Positions 1-7,776 of a DNA stretch of 9,872 nt are shown here, piece after piece. Positions within the stretch are counted from its first letter, which is position 1; every line of letters begins with the position of its first letter. The stretch spans positions 1-9,872 of the forward strand of contig JAGPDJ010000058.1 in the NCBI GenBank assembly GCA_018057635.1, read 5' to 3'. Origin of the DNA: Ferruginibacter sp. (GTDB lineage Bacteria; Bacteroidota; Bacteroidia; Chitinophagales; Chitinophagaceae). The translations under genes were made by a program, and so were the position numbers. The notes below the pieces were generated by a model that searched no databases, was not told the DNA's origin, and saw only the letters and a program-made list of their open reading frames with translations.

Positions 1-468
1 AGGGTTATTTAGAATATCGAGCACATCCTGTTTTAAGATTTTTCCATTGGATCCACTGGGCGTAATGTTTTTGCTGTCTATTTTCTTATCGGCTATAATT
101 GCAGCTGCTACAGGAGAAGCTTTTGTCTCATCAGCTACAGGTTCTACGGGTTTTGGTGCTGTTTCTTTCTTCTCAGGTACTGTGGCCTTTTCTGCCTTTT
201 GTGCTTTTGCTTTTGAAGTTTCAGGCTGGCTGGCTTCTGTATCTATAGTTGCTACAATATCGCCAATGGCAAGGTTATCGCCCTCTTTTGCTATCTGCCT
301 TATAACACCTGCTTTTTCTGCATTTATTTCAAAAGTGGCTTTTTCACTCTCCAATTCTGCTATAACTTCATCTCTATCAGCCCATTCGCCATCATTCTTT
401 AACCATTTTACCAGGGTAACCTCATTTATGCTTTCACCTACTGTAGGTACTTTTATGTCAATTGCCAT
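1..468 (-). CDS. sucB: 2-oxoglutarate dehydrogenase E2 (dihydrolipoyllysine succinyltransferase), 5' part
   Basis: This is the E2 core subunit of the cytoplasmic 2-oxoglutarate dehydrogenase complex of the TCA cycle, which moves the succinyl group from E1 to CoA through a lipoyl arm. The 156 visible codons stay open to the left window edge, so the catalytic domain lies outside. Residues 2-77 form a lipoyl domain with the opening VPTVGESI and lipoyl-lysine motif ESEKATFE, where K43 is modified. A Lys/Ala/Pro/Glu-rich linker covers about residues 78-117. Residues 118-156 are the peripheral-subunit-binding domain, with the GSNGKILKQDV motif. The wording of the lipoyl domain fits the 2-oxoglutarate type better than the pyruvate type, which usually begins MPKMSDTM. 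The start is the ATG at 468; an ATG 12 bases upstream meets a stop at once. No Shine-Dalgarno sequence is seen. An E1 gene (sucA) is not directly upstream, because the next gene that way diverges. Confidence 0.93.
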   Translation of the reverse strand, partial: MAIDIKVPTVGESINEVTLVKWLKNDGEWADRDEVIAELESEKATFEINAEKAGVIRQIAKEGDNLAIGDIVATIDTEASQPETSKAKAQKAEKATVPEKKETAPKPVEPVADETKASPVAAAIIADKKIDSKNITPSGSNGKILKQDVLDILNNP

Positions 469-733
469 TGAATTTTACATTTAGATTTACAAATTTCGGA
501 TAAAAACTACTTATTTACGCACAAAATACCCAATATGAACGTTTAATAAATAAATTTCACCCGTTTGTGTGATAGGAAATGTGAGAAATTAATGTATTTT
601 TACTTTCCAATCACCTTTGAAACGAGCCAACTATTAATTACCAATTACATATTGAAAGCCACCGATTACTAAGTTTTACATAGTCGTATTATTAAAATTA
701 GATAGTTTTAACCTTATATTTAATTAAACTGTT
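469..733. other. Divergent intergenic region between sucB and the surface-protein pair
   Basis: This AT-rich 265-bp gap must hold the promoter for leftward sucB and probably the one for the rightward 550-aa protein gene. I searched both strands for the Bacteroidota -7 element TAnnTTTG and found no exact copy. The near matches, such as TAAGTTTT at 670-677, lack a well-spaced TTG at -33. I see no convincing hairpin, ORF or RNA gene. Confidence 0.4.
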
Positions 734-2386
734 ATGATTCTGAAAAAAACATCTTTGTTGATGACATTAGTTTTATGCATGATCTGTTCACAGACTTTTG
801 CCCAATTTTATAATAATGGAGCTACTGTAACCATACAGTCAGGTGGATTAATTTTTGTTCAGGGAGATGCCCAGATAAACTCCGGAACACTCACCAATGA
901 TGGAAAAATTGAAGTACAAGGTAATTTTTTAAATTCGGGCACTTATAATTCTAACACAAGCGACGACTCATTAATACTTACGGGTGGCAATAACATTACC
1001 CTCACCTTAGGCAGTTCTACCGTTAATAATTTAATGGTAAATAAAACTGCAAACAGCAATAATGTTACCCTTGGTTCTAATATAATGGTGAATACCAAGC
1101 TTGATTATCTTTCCGGAAATTTGACCACCGATCCTTTAAATACAAACTTTGTGTTTGCTGCACCAGTAAGCACAATTTTTAATTTTGCTGCAAACCAGGA
1201 AATCACAGGAAGAGTAAGCAGAACCAACTGGACAAATGGAACGGCTTATGTATTTAACCAACCCAATATGCAGGTAACTACCAACGGCGGTACAGCTCCT
1301 ACTTCTTTCACCGTAAATATGATTCCACAAACCGGTGGTGGCGATCCATCTTTAAATGAAAGAGAAGTAAAAAGACAATTTCAATTTACCACGCCTGATG
1401 GGAGTGGTTTTACTTCGGATGTACGCTTTGCATACATTGACGGCGAGTTGAATACCAATACAGAACCAGGTCTAGCTCCATGGTTTTTAGATGGCGTTTC
1501 AGAATGGAATGGTAAACTTAGTTCCCTCACAAAAGATGCTAGCAACAATTACGTTCAATATGATGGTATAACAACAACAGAACTGGCAAACGAATGGAAA
1601 CTTGCTGATGCTAAATATAGCATGAATGCAACGGCAATATTACGTGGGCCATGGAACAGTGGTAGTTCATTAATGAATACCGGCCTTAATAACAATGGAA
1701 TAATTCCTTTGAACCAACCCTATAGTGTTTCTCCATTTAATTATACTGGTACAGAATCTGTCATAGCTATACCCAATGCCAATGTTGTAGATTGGGTATT
1801 AGTGGAATTAAGGAAACCAACACCAGCCTTACCTGAGAACGCAACTTCGGGTACAATTGTTGGTAGAAAAGCCGGCTTTTTATTAAATGATGGAAGTATT
1901 GTGGATCTGGATGGAGTTACACCCATTGCATTTGATATTTCCAAACAGGGAGATGCGTTTATTGCCATACGCCATAGAAACCATTTGGGTATTTTGAGTA
2001 ATTTGATCCCCTCAAATGTTAGCGGAAGTTTTACCAACGATTTTACTGTGCTGTCAAACAATTTTAAAGACAATATTAATGCTACTTCTGACCCTGTTGT
2101 ATTGCTTGCAGGCGCATCGGGAAAGTATGGAATGTGGGCCGGAGATGCCAATAAAAATAATATTGTAAACGGAACCGATTTCAGCGTAGTTAGAAATGCA
2201 ATTGCGGCTTCTGCAGAAGGCTATATTTTAACCGATATCAATTTAAGCGCTTCAATAAACGGAACAGATTTGAGTATTACCAATAATACCATTTCCCAAT
2301 CAGGATCGAGCAGCCAGGGAAAACAAATTCAACCCATTTATCCACCCAACACAATTAAATTTGCAAAATCAAGTTTGCCCGAATAA
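734..2386 (+). CDS. Exported beta-solenoid-like protein with C-terminal dockerin-like repeats
   Basis: This 550-aa exported protein has no known specific function. Residues 1-24 are a Sec signal peptide: two lysines, a hydrophobic core, then TFAQ before the mature chain. Residues 30-130 are Gly/Asn/Thr-rich and repetitive (GTLTNDGKIEVQGNF, STVNNLMVNKT), the style of short beta-strand turns found in Bacteroidota adhesin-like beta-solenoids. A less repetitive beta-rich middle follows. Residues 470-515 hold two dockerin-like calcium loops. The first has D471, N473, N475, N479 and D482; the second has D501, N503, S505, N509 and D512, with identical spacing and NGTD in both. The protein ends at SLPE with no T9SS sorting domain. 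The start is the ATG directly before the signal peptide. The next gene begins 39 bp downstream, so the two are probably co-transcribed. The dockerin-like motif is visible; its binding role is inferred. Confidence 0.88.
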   Translation: MILKKTSLLMTLVLCMICSQTFAQFYNNGATVTIQSGGLIFVQGDAQINSGTLTNDGKIEVQGNFLNSGTYNSNTSDDSLILTGGNNITLTLGSSTVNNLMVNKTANSNNVTLGSNIMVNTKLDYLSGNLTTDPLNTNFVFAAPVSTIFNFAANQEITGRVSRTNWTNGTAYVFNQPNMQVTTNGGTAPTSFTVNMIPQTGGGDPSLNEREVKRQFQFTTPDGSGFTSDVRFAYIDGELNTNTEPGLAPWFLDGVSEWNGKLSSLTKDASNNYVQYDGITTTELANEWKLADAKYSMNATAILRGPWNSGSSLMNTGLNNNGIIPLNQPYSVSPFNYTGTESVIAIPNANVVDWVLVELRKPTPALPENATSGTIVGRKAGFLLNDGSIVDLDGVTPIAFDISKQGDAFIAIRHRNHLGILSNLIPSNVSGSFTNDFTVLSNNFKDNINATSDPVVLLAGASGKYGMWAGDANKNNIVNGTDFSVVRNAIAASAEGYILTDINLSASINGTDLSITNNTISQSGSSSQGKQIQPIYPPNTIKFAKSSLPE

Positions 2387-2425
2387 AAAAAATATAATAA
2401 CATTCTTTACCTGAAATATACTTCG

Positions 2426-3616
2426 ATGAAAAAAATATTACTTACATCATTATTTGCCTGTTTTTTACTTATTTCATATAATCAAAGTAAAGCTCAGGAT
2501 GTGGAATGGCGCCTGGTAGATGCAACATTTACGCCTACAGACCCAGATGGCGCTGGACCTGCTACAGGCATTGCTACTTTTAAATTTCAGATACGTTCCA
2601 GGGGAGCAAACATTCCTAATATTGATGTACTGTCAATTGGCTTTAGTTACCAGTCTGCTTTGTTAATGCCTCCAACAAATCCCGGTTGTGCTATTGTAGC
2701 CAACCCGGCAAATGTAAATGTAGAAGCTCCCTGGTCAACAAATGGATTCCAGTTTGGCGCTTTTAATCATTGCAATATTTTTACACAAAATGTTTCAGGA
2801 GAAGTATATGACAGGAGAACTGCCGGAGCATTTTATGGCACTCCAATTACTTTACTGAATACCTGGATGGATGTTTTAACCATTACCATGTGGACAAAAG
2901 GAGCAAGCATTCCACAAGGTGGTTATGTGATTACCAATTCAGGTTCAAGTTCTACCGATCCTATACCAAAACGGTTTAATACTTATTCGGTTTCTGATCC
3001 TGATGGAAATGAATATCCTTCTTACACACTTACCTACGAAACACCATTGGCTATTACCGGCGCTGTACCGGTAAACTTCAGCAATGCATCAGTTACCTGC
3101 ATAACCAATGGGGCCTCTATTTCCTGGAATACAGCAAGTGAAAGCAATACCCATTATTTTGATGTATTAAAAAGTACAGATGGCGGAACAAGCTGGCTGA
3201 TCGTTGGCAGAAAAAATGCTGCTGGTAATTCAGCAATTAACCGTAGTTATCAATACCTCGATCTGGATGCAGGTAGCGCATTATATAAAATAAAATTATA
3301 TGATAATGACGGGCATACAAGTGAAACACAGGTACTACGCTCTACCTGCGAAACCCGTAACGCCATTACTGCAATTGTTTACCCTGTTCCTGCAAGAGAC
3401 CAGGTAACCCTTGCTATTAAATCTGCAAAAATGATAAAAACCACTTTGCAGGTAATTGATGCTAAAGGTTCGCTGGTACAGCAGTTTGAAACTACTTTAA
3501 ACATTGGCAGCAATAATATTTATATTAATAGCAGTAAATTTGCTTCGGGAGAATACAGGATTATTAGTACCAATAAAGAATTGTTACTCAACAAGAAATT
3601 TATTATTGCCCGCTAA
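2426..3616 (+). CDS. T9SS-sorted surface protein with putative cohesin-like and Fn3-like domains
   Basis: This 396-aa exported protein has a signal peptide at residues 1-24 (KKILLTSLF, then SKAQ). Residues 25-205 form a beta-rich domain with the feel of a cohesin-like jelly roll: IATFKFQIRSRG, then IGFSYQSALL, later WMDVLTITMW. It carries C88 and C116, a possible disulfide. That assignment is from pattern only. Residues 214-308 resemble the fibronectin-III-like module common in Bacteroidota exported proteins (SISWNTASESNTHYFDVLKS ending in YKIKLYDNDG), with C225 and C308 near its ends. Residues 318-396 are a type A T9SS C-terminal sorting domain, with the VYPVPARDQVTLAI opening and the GEYRII and KKFII strands. 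It should therefore cross the outer membrane by T9SS and be attached to or released from the surface. Its upstream neighbour carries dockerin-like repeats, a possible partner. A terminator hairpin follows at 3643-3670. Confidence 0.88.
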   Translation: MKKILLTSLFACFLLISYNQSKAQDVEWRLVDATFTPTDPDGAGPATGIATFKFQIRSRGANIPNIDVLSIGFSYQSALLMPPTNPGCAIVANPANVNVEAPWSTNGFQFGAFNHCNIFTQNVSGEVYDRRTAGAFYGTPITLLNTWMDVLTITMWTKGASIPQGGYVITNSGSSSTDPIPKRFNTYSVSDPDGNEYPSYTLTYETPLAITGAVPVNFSNASVTCITNGASISWNTASESNTHYFDVLKSTDGGTSWLIVGRKNAAGNSAINRSYQYLDLDAGSALYKIKLYDNDGHTSETQVLRSTCETRNAITAIVYPVPARDQVTLAIKSAKMIKTTLQVIDAKGSLVQQFETTLNIGSNNIYINSSKFASGEYRIISTNKELLLNKKFIIAR

Positions 3617-3642
3617 GAAATTATAGGCTTTATTCAATTTTT

Positions 3643-3670
3643 AAAAGCTCCTTAAAATTAAGGAGCTTTT
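3643..3670. terminator. Hairpin terminator between convergent genes
   Basis: The arms AAAAGCTCCTT (3643-3653) and AAGGAGCTTTT (3660-3670) pair perfectly around a six-base AT loop. The 3' arm runs into a T tract, so it should act as an intrinsic terminator for the plus-strand surface-protein pair. Its right end touches the stop codon of the convergent TatD gene. The minus-strand version has a shorter T run (CTTTT) and may also work in that direction. Confidence 0.8.
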
Positions 3671-4443
3671 TATTTTAAACATTTTTCAAAAATTAAACCT
3701 GCATTAGCGGTAGTTACCTTTACCACTTCATCAATACTTACTTGTTTTATTTCTGCAATTTTTGCTACTATATAGGTAAGGTAACTGCTCTCATTTCTTT
3801 TTCCCCTATAGGGCACTGGCGAAAGATAAGGAGCGTCAGTTTCCAGTACCAGGTGCTTTAAATCTATCTCCTTTAAAGTTTCTTCCAAACCCGACTTTTT
3901 ATACGTAACTATTCCGCCAATACCAAGGTAAAAATCCAAATCAATAATTTGTCTGGCTTCATGTAAGGTTCCTCCAAAACAATGAAAAATGCCATTAAGC
4001 TTTGTATCCCGGTATTGTTTAATTACATCAATGGTTTCCTGCATGGCACTACGGGTATGCAACACTATTGGTAAATTATACTGTAATGCCATTTCAATTT
4101 GGTTCTCAAGGGCTTTGTATTGCTCCTTTGCAAATTGGGTATCCCAGTAAAAATCGAGCCCAGTTTCACCAATTGCGGCAAATTGCCTTTGTTCCAAAAG
4201 CAACTTTATATGATCCAACTCATATAAATAATTATCTTTTACTGAACAAGGGTGCAAACCAATCATGGAAAAACATTTTCCGGGATATTTTTTTTCCATA
4301 TCCATCATTTCGTTATGGGTTGAACCATCAATTGCCGGGAGAAAAAATTGATTAATCCCAGCATCCGCAGCTCTTTTCAACATGTTATCTACATCTTCTT
4401 TAAACTCCGGAAGGTACAAATGGCAATGAGTATCAATGATCAT
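3670..4443 (-). CDS. tatD: TatD-family metal-dependent hydrolase (putative DNase)
   Basis: This 257-aa cytoplasmic enzyme belongs to the TatD branch of the amidohydrolase TIM-barrel superfamily. Characterised members are divalent-metal-dependent nucleases, for example 3'-5' exonucleases on DNA, and others have been linked to D-aminoacyl-tRNA deacylation. All the expected metal and active-site motifs are present: DTHCHL with H6 and H8, IGLHP at 61-65, GETGLD with E93, H129 in IVLHTR, H154 in FHCFGG, and D203 in ETDAPYL. The PYRGKRNE loop is at 211-218. The length matches the family. The start ATG begins the MIIDTHCHL strand, as is typical. The sequence cannot separate TatD from its paralogues YcfH and YjjV, so the symbol is a family label. 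The deacetylase gene upstream has its own terminator, so this gene is probably transcribed separately. Confidence 0.93.
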   Translation of the reverse strand: MIIDTHCHLYLPEFKEDVDNMLKRAADAGINQFFLPAIDGSTHNEMMDMEKKYPGKCFSMIGLHPCSVKDNYLYELDHIKLLLEQRQFAAIGETGLDFYWDTQFAKEQYKALENQIEMALQYNLPIVLHTRSAMQETIDVIKQYRDTKLNGIFHCFGGTLHEARQIIDLDFYLGIGGIVTYKKSGLEETLKEIDLKHLVLETDAPYLSPVPYRGKRNESSYLTYIVAKIAEIKQVSIDEVVKVTTANAGLIFEKCLK

Positions 4444-4526
4444 GGTAAATATGAAAATTTAAGTTTTTAAAAATGCCTCATACTTTTATAAAAAATTTAA
4501 AAAAATATTTTGTTAATAATAAACCT

Positions 4527-4563
4527 ATCCGTAACTTGGCAACAGTTTTCATAGGGTACGGAT
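4527..4563. repeat. Short inverted repeat upstream of the TatD gene
   Basis: ATCCGTA (4527-4533) and TACGGAT (4557-4563) are perfect inverted copies separated by 23 bases. They lie between the deacetylase terminator and the TatD start, about 85-120 bases upstream of that start. A 7-bp match at this distance could occur by chance. It could also be an operator or a long-loop hairpin. There is no other evidence for either. Confidence 0.3.
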
Positions 4564-4565
4564 TA

Positions 4566-4594
4566 AAAACGGGCCAGGGTGTCTACCCAGGCCC
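4566..4594 (-). terminator. Intrinsic terminator of the polysaccharide deacetylase gene
   Basis: On the minus strand, GGGCCTGGGT and ACCCTGGCCC form a 10-bp GC-rich stem with one internal mismatch and a four-base loop. A GTTTTTAA tract follows. It begins four bases after the deacetylase stop codon. The stem spans 4571-4594 and the T tract lies at 4566-4570, seen as A's on the plus strand. Confidence 0.82.
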
Positions 4595-4597
4595 ATT

Positions 4598-5236
4598 TTA
4601 TTTTATATCATTTAGGTGTATGGCTTCAAACGTAAACCCTTTTTTTGTATAAAATTGTAACAATTTAGGCAAAGCATATTCAAGATTTTTCCAGGCTTTT
4701 TCACTATCATGCATTACAATTATTGACCCGTCCTTTGTATGTGTAATGATGTTCTTAAGGCATTTTTGCCCCGAAATATTTTGATCAAAATCTCCACTCA
4801 GCACACTCCACATGATATTTTTTAAAGCAAAACGCTGCGAAGAAATTGCCCATTGTTGATTCCTTGTAAATTTACCATAAGGTGGCCTGAACAATTTTCC
4901 ACAAATGAATTGTTGAGCCTTTTCAACATTTTGCAGGTAAATTTCATCCTCGGTCTTCCATCCATTTAAATGATTATGAGTATGGTTGCCGGTTGTATGT
5001 CCTTCATCCAATATTCTGTTATAAATGTCTTGATTTTTCAAAACATTTTCCCCTACACAAAAAAATGTGGCCTTAGCATTATACTTCTTTAATTCGGTTA
5101 ATACATAAAGTGTTATATCTGGATGAGGCCCGTCATCAAACGTTAAATAAATCTTATTTGCGCCTGCTGGCATCTTCCAAATTAAATGAGGAAATAATAA
5201 TTTGGCCCAAAAAGGCGTTTTCGTTAAATAAAACAT
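4598..5236 (-). CDS. NodB-type polysaccharide deacetylase (CE4 family)
   Basis: This 212-aa protein is nearly all NodB homology domain, from residue 28 to the end. The family uses a divalent metal to remove N- or O-acetyl groups from polysaccharides such as peptidoglycan, chitin oligomers or exopolysaccharide. Visible motifs are LTFDDGPHP with catalytic and metal-binding D34 and D35, HTHNH with metal ligands H85 and H89, RPPYG at 117-121, WSVLSGDFD with D149, and VMHD with H176 and D177. The set is complete, so it should be active; the substrate is unknown. I chose the ATG at 5236 because homologues as I recall them begin close to this MFYLTKTP stretch. An in-frame ATG at 5287 would add 17 residues and leave only 22 bp to the divergent lipoprotein gene. 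No signal peptide or anchor is clear, although the first 20 residues are fairly hydrophobic. Confidence 0.88.
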   Translation of the reverse strand: MFYLTKTPFWAKLLFPHLIWKMPAGANKIYLTFDDGPHPDITLYVLTELKKYNAKATFFCVGENVLKNQDIYNRILDEGHTTGNHTHNHLNGWKTEDEIYLQNVEKAQQFICGKLFRPPYGKFTRNQQWAISSQRFALKNIMWSVLSGDFDQNISGQKCLKNIITHTKDGSIIVMHDSEKAWKNLEYALPKLLQFYTKKGFTFEAIHLNDIK

Positions 5237-5309
5237 AGGCAAATTTATTTTAAATTCCTTTAAACCTTTAATTAAACCACTCGTCATAGATTAACAAAAA
5301 ATATACATT

Positions 5310-6152
5310 ATGAAATCATTAAAATTTTCAATCTCAATGCTGGCTTTGGCAACTGTACTTTTTACGGCCTGCAAAAAAGACGACAGCTCAAATCCAGGTG
5401 ATGAAATGGCCATTACATCTGACCTGAGCAGCAAACAAGCCACTACCGATATTATGGTAGAAGATGACAATGCCTTATTATTTTCCATTACCGATGAGGA
5501 AAACCTAAGCGGAGGAAAACTTTCCGGTGGCGGGCAAACCCCAAGTTTTGTTTGTGCCACAGTTACAGTAACACCTGCTTCAGGCTTTCCAAAAACCATT
5601 ACGCTTGATTTTGGCAGCGGATGTACCAACCCAGGCACCGGAGTTACCCGTAGTGGAAAAATGATTTTTGTACTTAGCGACTCGCTGCGTCATGTAGGCT
5701 CCACTTCGGTTCTTACATTTGACAACTATTATGTAAACGGATTTAAAAGGGAAGGTACTATTACCTGGACGAATGTAAGCACTCCGGGCCATCGTAGCTG
5801 GACAAGGCAGGTTGTAGCCGGTAAAATTACAGCGCCAAGCGGTGCATGGTGGCTTCACAATGCATTAAAAACCATTACCCAGGTTCAAGGTATGGGAACC
5901 ATTATTCCTGCAGATGATGCTTTTGAAACCACAGGTTCGGGCACTGTTGTAAATTCCAACAATGTAACCCGAACTTACACAGTTTTAGAAGCGCTTTTAA
6001 CAAAAAATATTTGCCATCACATTGTAGCCGGCAGGCTTAAAGTAGAAGGGCCGCAACATTATGCCATTATTAATTACGGTAATGGTGCTTGTGATAATAT
6101 TGCAACCATTTCAATTGACGGGGGCAATCCATTCCCTATACAGCTTCCATAA
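5310..6152 (+). CDS. Uncharacterised lipoprotein, probably surface-exposed
   Basis: This 280-aa protein has a lipoprotein signal peptide at residues 1-20, ending FTA before lipidated C21. The lipidated Cys is followed by KKDD, which resembles the Lys plus two acidic residues of the lipoprotein export signal described in Bacteroidota, so display on the outer face of the outer membrane is likely. A short acidic linker runs to about residue 60. The remainder is beta-rich with TITLDFGSGC (97-105), NYYVNGFKREG (139-149) and a C-terminal NYGNGACDNIA (255-265). C82, C105, C235 and C261 could form disulfides. The layout, especially the final YGNGxCDN, recalls an uncharacterised Bacteroidota lipoprotein family. 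I cannot name a function. It diverges from the deacetylase gene and has its own terminator downstream, so it is probably a single-gene unit. Confidence 0.88.
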   Translation: MKSLKFSISMLALATVLFTACKKDDSSNPGDEMAITSDLSSKQATTDIMVEDDNALLFSITDEENLSGGKLSGGGQTPSFVCATVTVTPASGFPKTITLDFGSGCTNPGTGVTRSGKMIFVLSDSLRHVGSTSVLTFDNYYVNGFKREGTITWTNVSTPGHRSWTRQVVAGKITAPSGAWWLHNALKTITQVQGMGTIIPADDAFETTGSGTVVNSNNVTRTYTVLEALLTKNICHHIVAGRLKVEGPQHYAIINYGNGACDNIATISIDGGNPFPIQLP

Positions 6153-6175
6153 ATAATTTCTAAATAAAAAATATT

Positions 6176-6205
6176 AAGCTGCTCAAATAATTGGGCAGCT
6201 TTTTT
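6176..6205 (+). terminator. Intrinsic terminator of the lipoprotein gene
   Basis: AAGCTGCTCAA (6176-6186) pairs with TTGGGCAGCTT (6191-6201) over 11 bp, with one G-U wobble and the loop ATAA. A run of six T's (6200-6205) follows. It begins 23 bases after the lipoprotein stop codon and separates that gene from gltX. Confidence 0.88.
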
Positions 6206-6231
6206 ATTGGCTTTTGGTATGCTTATCTTTG
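6202..6231 (+). promoter_or_regulatory. gltX: Bacteroidota-type promoter for the gltX operon
   Basis: TATCTTTG at 6224-6231 is an exact match to the Bacteroidota -7 element TAnnTTTG. It sits 24 bases before the gltX ATG, so the predicted leader is short. The -33 element is weak: only a T run at about 6202-6205 has the right spacing, and the nearest TTG (6207-6209) leaves only 14 bases. The T tract of the preceding terminator forms the upstream edge. Confidence 0.6.
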
Positions 6232-6255
6232 CAGCCATAATATTTTTAAAATTAA

Positions 6256-7776
6256 ATGAAAATTAGGACCCGATTTGCACCAAGCCCAACAGGCGGCCTC
6301 CACCTTGGTGGCGTAAGAACTGTTTTATACAATTATTTATTTGCCCGGCAAAATGGCGGCGATTTTATTTTACGCATTGAAGATACCGATCAAACTCGTT
6401 TTGTAACCGGTGCAGAAACCTATATTACAAACTGCCTGGAGTGGTGCGGTTTAATGCCCGATGAAAGCCCGCAGGCAGGTGGCGCTTTTGGCCCTTACCG
6501 TCAAAGTGAAAGAAAAGATTTATATCTGAAATATGCAAAGGAATTAATAGAAAAAGGATTTGCTTATTATGCATTTGACAGTACCAGCGAATTAGAAAAA
6601 ATGCGCAACGATTTAAAAACAGAAGATAACCCTTCTCCTCAATATGACAGTAAGGTAAGAATGAAAATGAAAAACTCATTATCCTTAGATGAAGCTGAAA
6701 CCCAAATGAAAATAAATTCCGGTGAAGCCTATGTTGTAAGAATAAAAATACCAGATAATGAAACCATAAGTTTTAATGACATGATACATGGTGAGGTGAG
6801 TTTTGATTCTTCGGTTGTAGATGATAAAGTTCTATTAAAAGCAGACGGCATGCCCACTTACCATCTTGCAGTAGTGGTTGACGATTACCTCATGAATATT
6901 ACTCATGCATTCAGAGGAGAAGAATGGCTCAGTAGTGCACCTGTGCATATTTTACTGTGGAAATATTTATTTGGGTTAGATAAAATGCCCCAATGGGCTC
7001 ATCTCCCATTAATATTGGGCCCCAATGGGAAACTCAGTAAAAGAGATGGCGCAAAATACGGATTCCCTGTATTTGCCATGAACTGGACCGACCCTAAAAC
7101 CAATAATTTTACCGAAGGATTTAAAGAAAAAGGATTTTTGCCCGAAGCTTTTATTAATATGCTGGCCATGCTCGGCTGGAATGATGGCACTACTCAGGAA
7201 GTTTTTTCACTGGATGAACTTATACAAAAATTCAGCATAGAAAGGGTGCATAAAGCAGGTGCAAAATTTGATTACGAAAAAGCCAAATGGTTTAACCAGG
7301 AATGGATAAAAAAATTAGATAATGAAGTGCTAAGCCAAAGGGTTGCAGAAATCTTAAAATCAAAAGATATAAAAATTGCTAACAACAATTATTTAAACAA
7401 TGTAATTTCTTTGGTAAAAGAAAGATGTACATTGTTACCTGACTTTTACGACCAAACATCGTATTTTTTTAAACCCCCTGAAACATTGGATATTACTGCA
7501 ATTCAACCCAAATGGAACAAAGAAAAAAGCAGTTTCTTTTTTGAATATTTGCAATGCCTTTCTTCAACCACTCAATGGGATAGCCATTATTTAGAAACTG
7601 AATTTAAAACCCTGGCAACTCAAAAAAATATTAAACCCGGGGAGTTACAATTGCCCTTTAGAATAATGCTGGTAGGCGGTAAATTTGGCCCGGCTGTGTT
7701 TACCATTGTAGAAATGATTGGCAGGGAAGAAACGATTAAGAGAATTAAAAATGCCTTAAATTTACTGGACGCATGA
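6256..7776 (+). CDS. gltX: Glutamate--tRNA ligase (glutamyl-tRNA synthetase)
   Basis: This 506-aa cytoplasmic enzyme charges tRNA-Glu with glutamate using ATP, and where a tRNA-dependent amidotransferase exists it may also charge tRNA-Gln. It is a class I synthetase. The HIGH signature appears as HLGG at 16-19 within [16 protein letters not shown], and the KMSKS loop as KLSKR at 259-263 followed by DGAKYG. The catalytic Rossmann fold, the GluRS-specific insertion and the C-terminal helical anticodon-binding region are all present, and the length is normal for bacteria. The start ATG directly precedes the [10 protein letters not shown] strand and lies 24 bases after a good -7 promoter element. 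There is no Shine-Dalgarno, as is usual in this phylum. Its last four bases (ATGA) overlap the start of the cobalamin-binding protein gene. Confidence 0.97.
   Translation: MKIRTRFAPSPTGGLHLGGVRTVLYNYLFARQNGGDFILRIEDTDQTRFVTGAETYITNCLEWCGLMPDESPQAGGAFGPYRQSERKDLYLKYAKELIEKGFAYYAFDSTSELEKMRNDLKTEDNPSPQYDSKVRMKMKNSLSLDEAETQMKINSGEAYVVRIKIPDNETISFNDMIHGEVSFDSSVVDDKVLLKADGMPTYHLAVVVDDYLMNITHAFRGEEWLSSAPVHILLWKYLFGLDKMPQWAHLPLILGPNGKLSKRDGAKYGFPVFAMNWTDPKTNNFTEGFKEKGFLPEAFINMLAMLGWNDGTTQEVFSLDELIQKFSIERVHKAGAKFDYEKAKWFNQEWIKKLDNEVLSQRVAEILKSKDIKIANNNYLNNVISLVKERCTLLPDFYDQTSYFFKPPETLDITAIQPKWNKEKSSFFFEYLQCLSSTTQWDSHYLETEFKTLATQKNIKPGELQLPFRIMLVGGKFGPAVFTIVEMIGREETIKRIKNALNLLDA

Noticed and set aside
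47..484. Plus-strand 145-codon open frame near the left edge
   Set aside because: It is the antisense shadow of sucB. The minus strand reads clear lipoyl and subunit-binding domains, while the plus frame is low-complexity Ser/Phe/Ala.
670..677. TAAGTTTT considered as a -7 element for the 550-aa protein gene
   Set aside because: The last base does not match TAnnTTTG, and the only TTG upstream (652-654) is 15 bases away instead of about 19.
1741..2151. Minus-strand 136-codon open frame inside the 550-aa protein gene
   Set aside because: It has no domain or start-site evidence and lies opposite a frame with a signal peptide and dockerin-like repeats.
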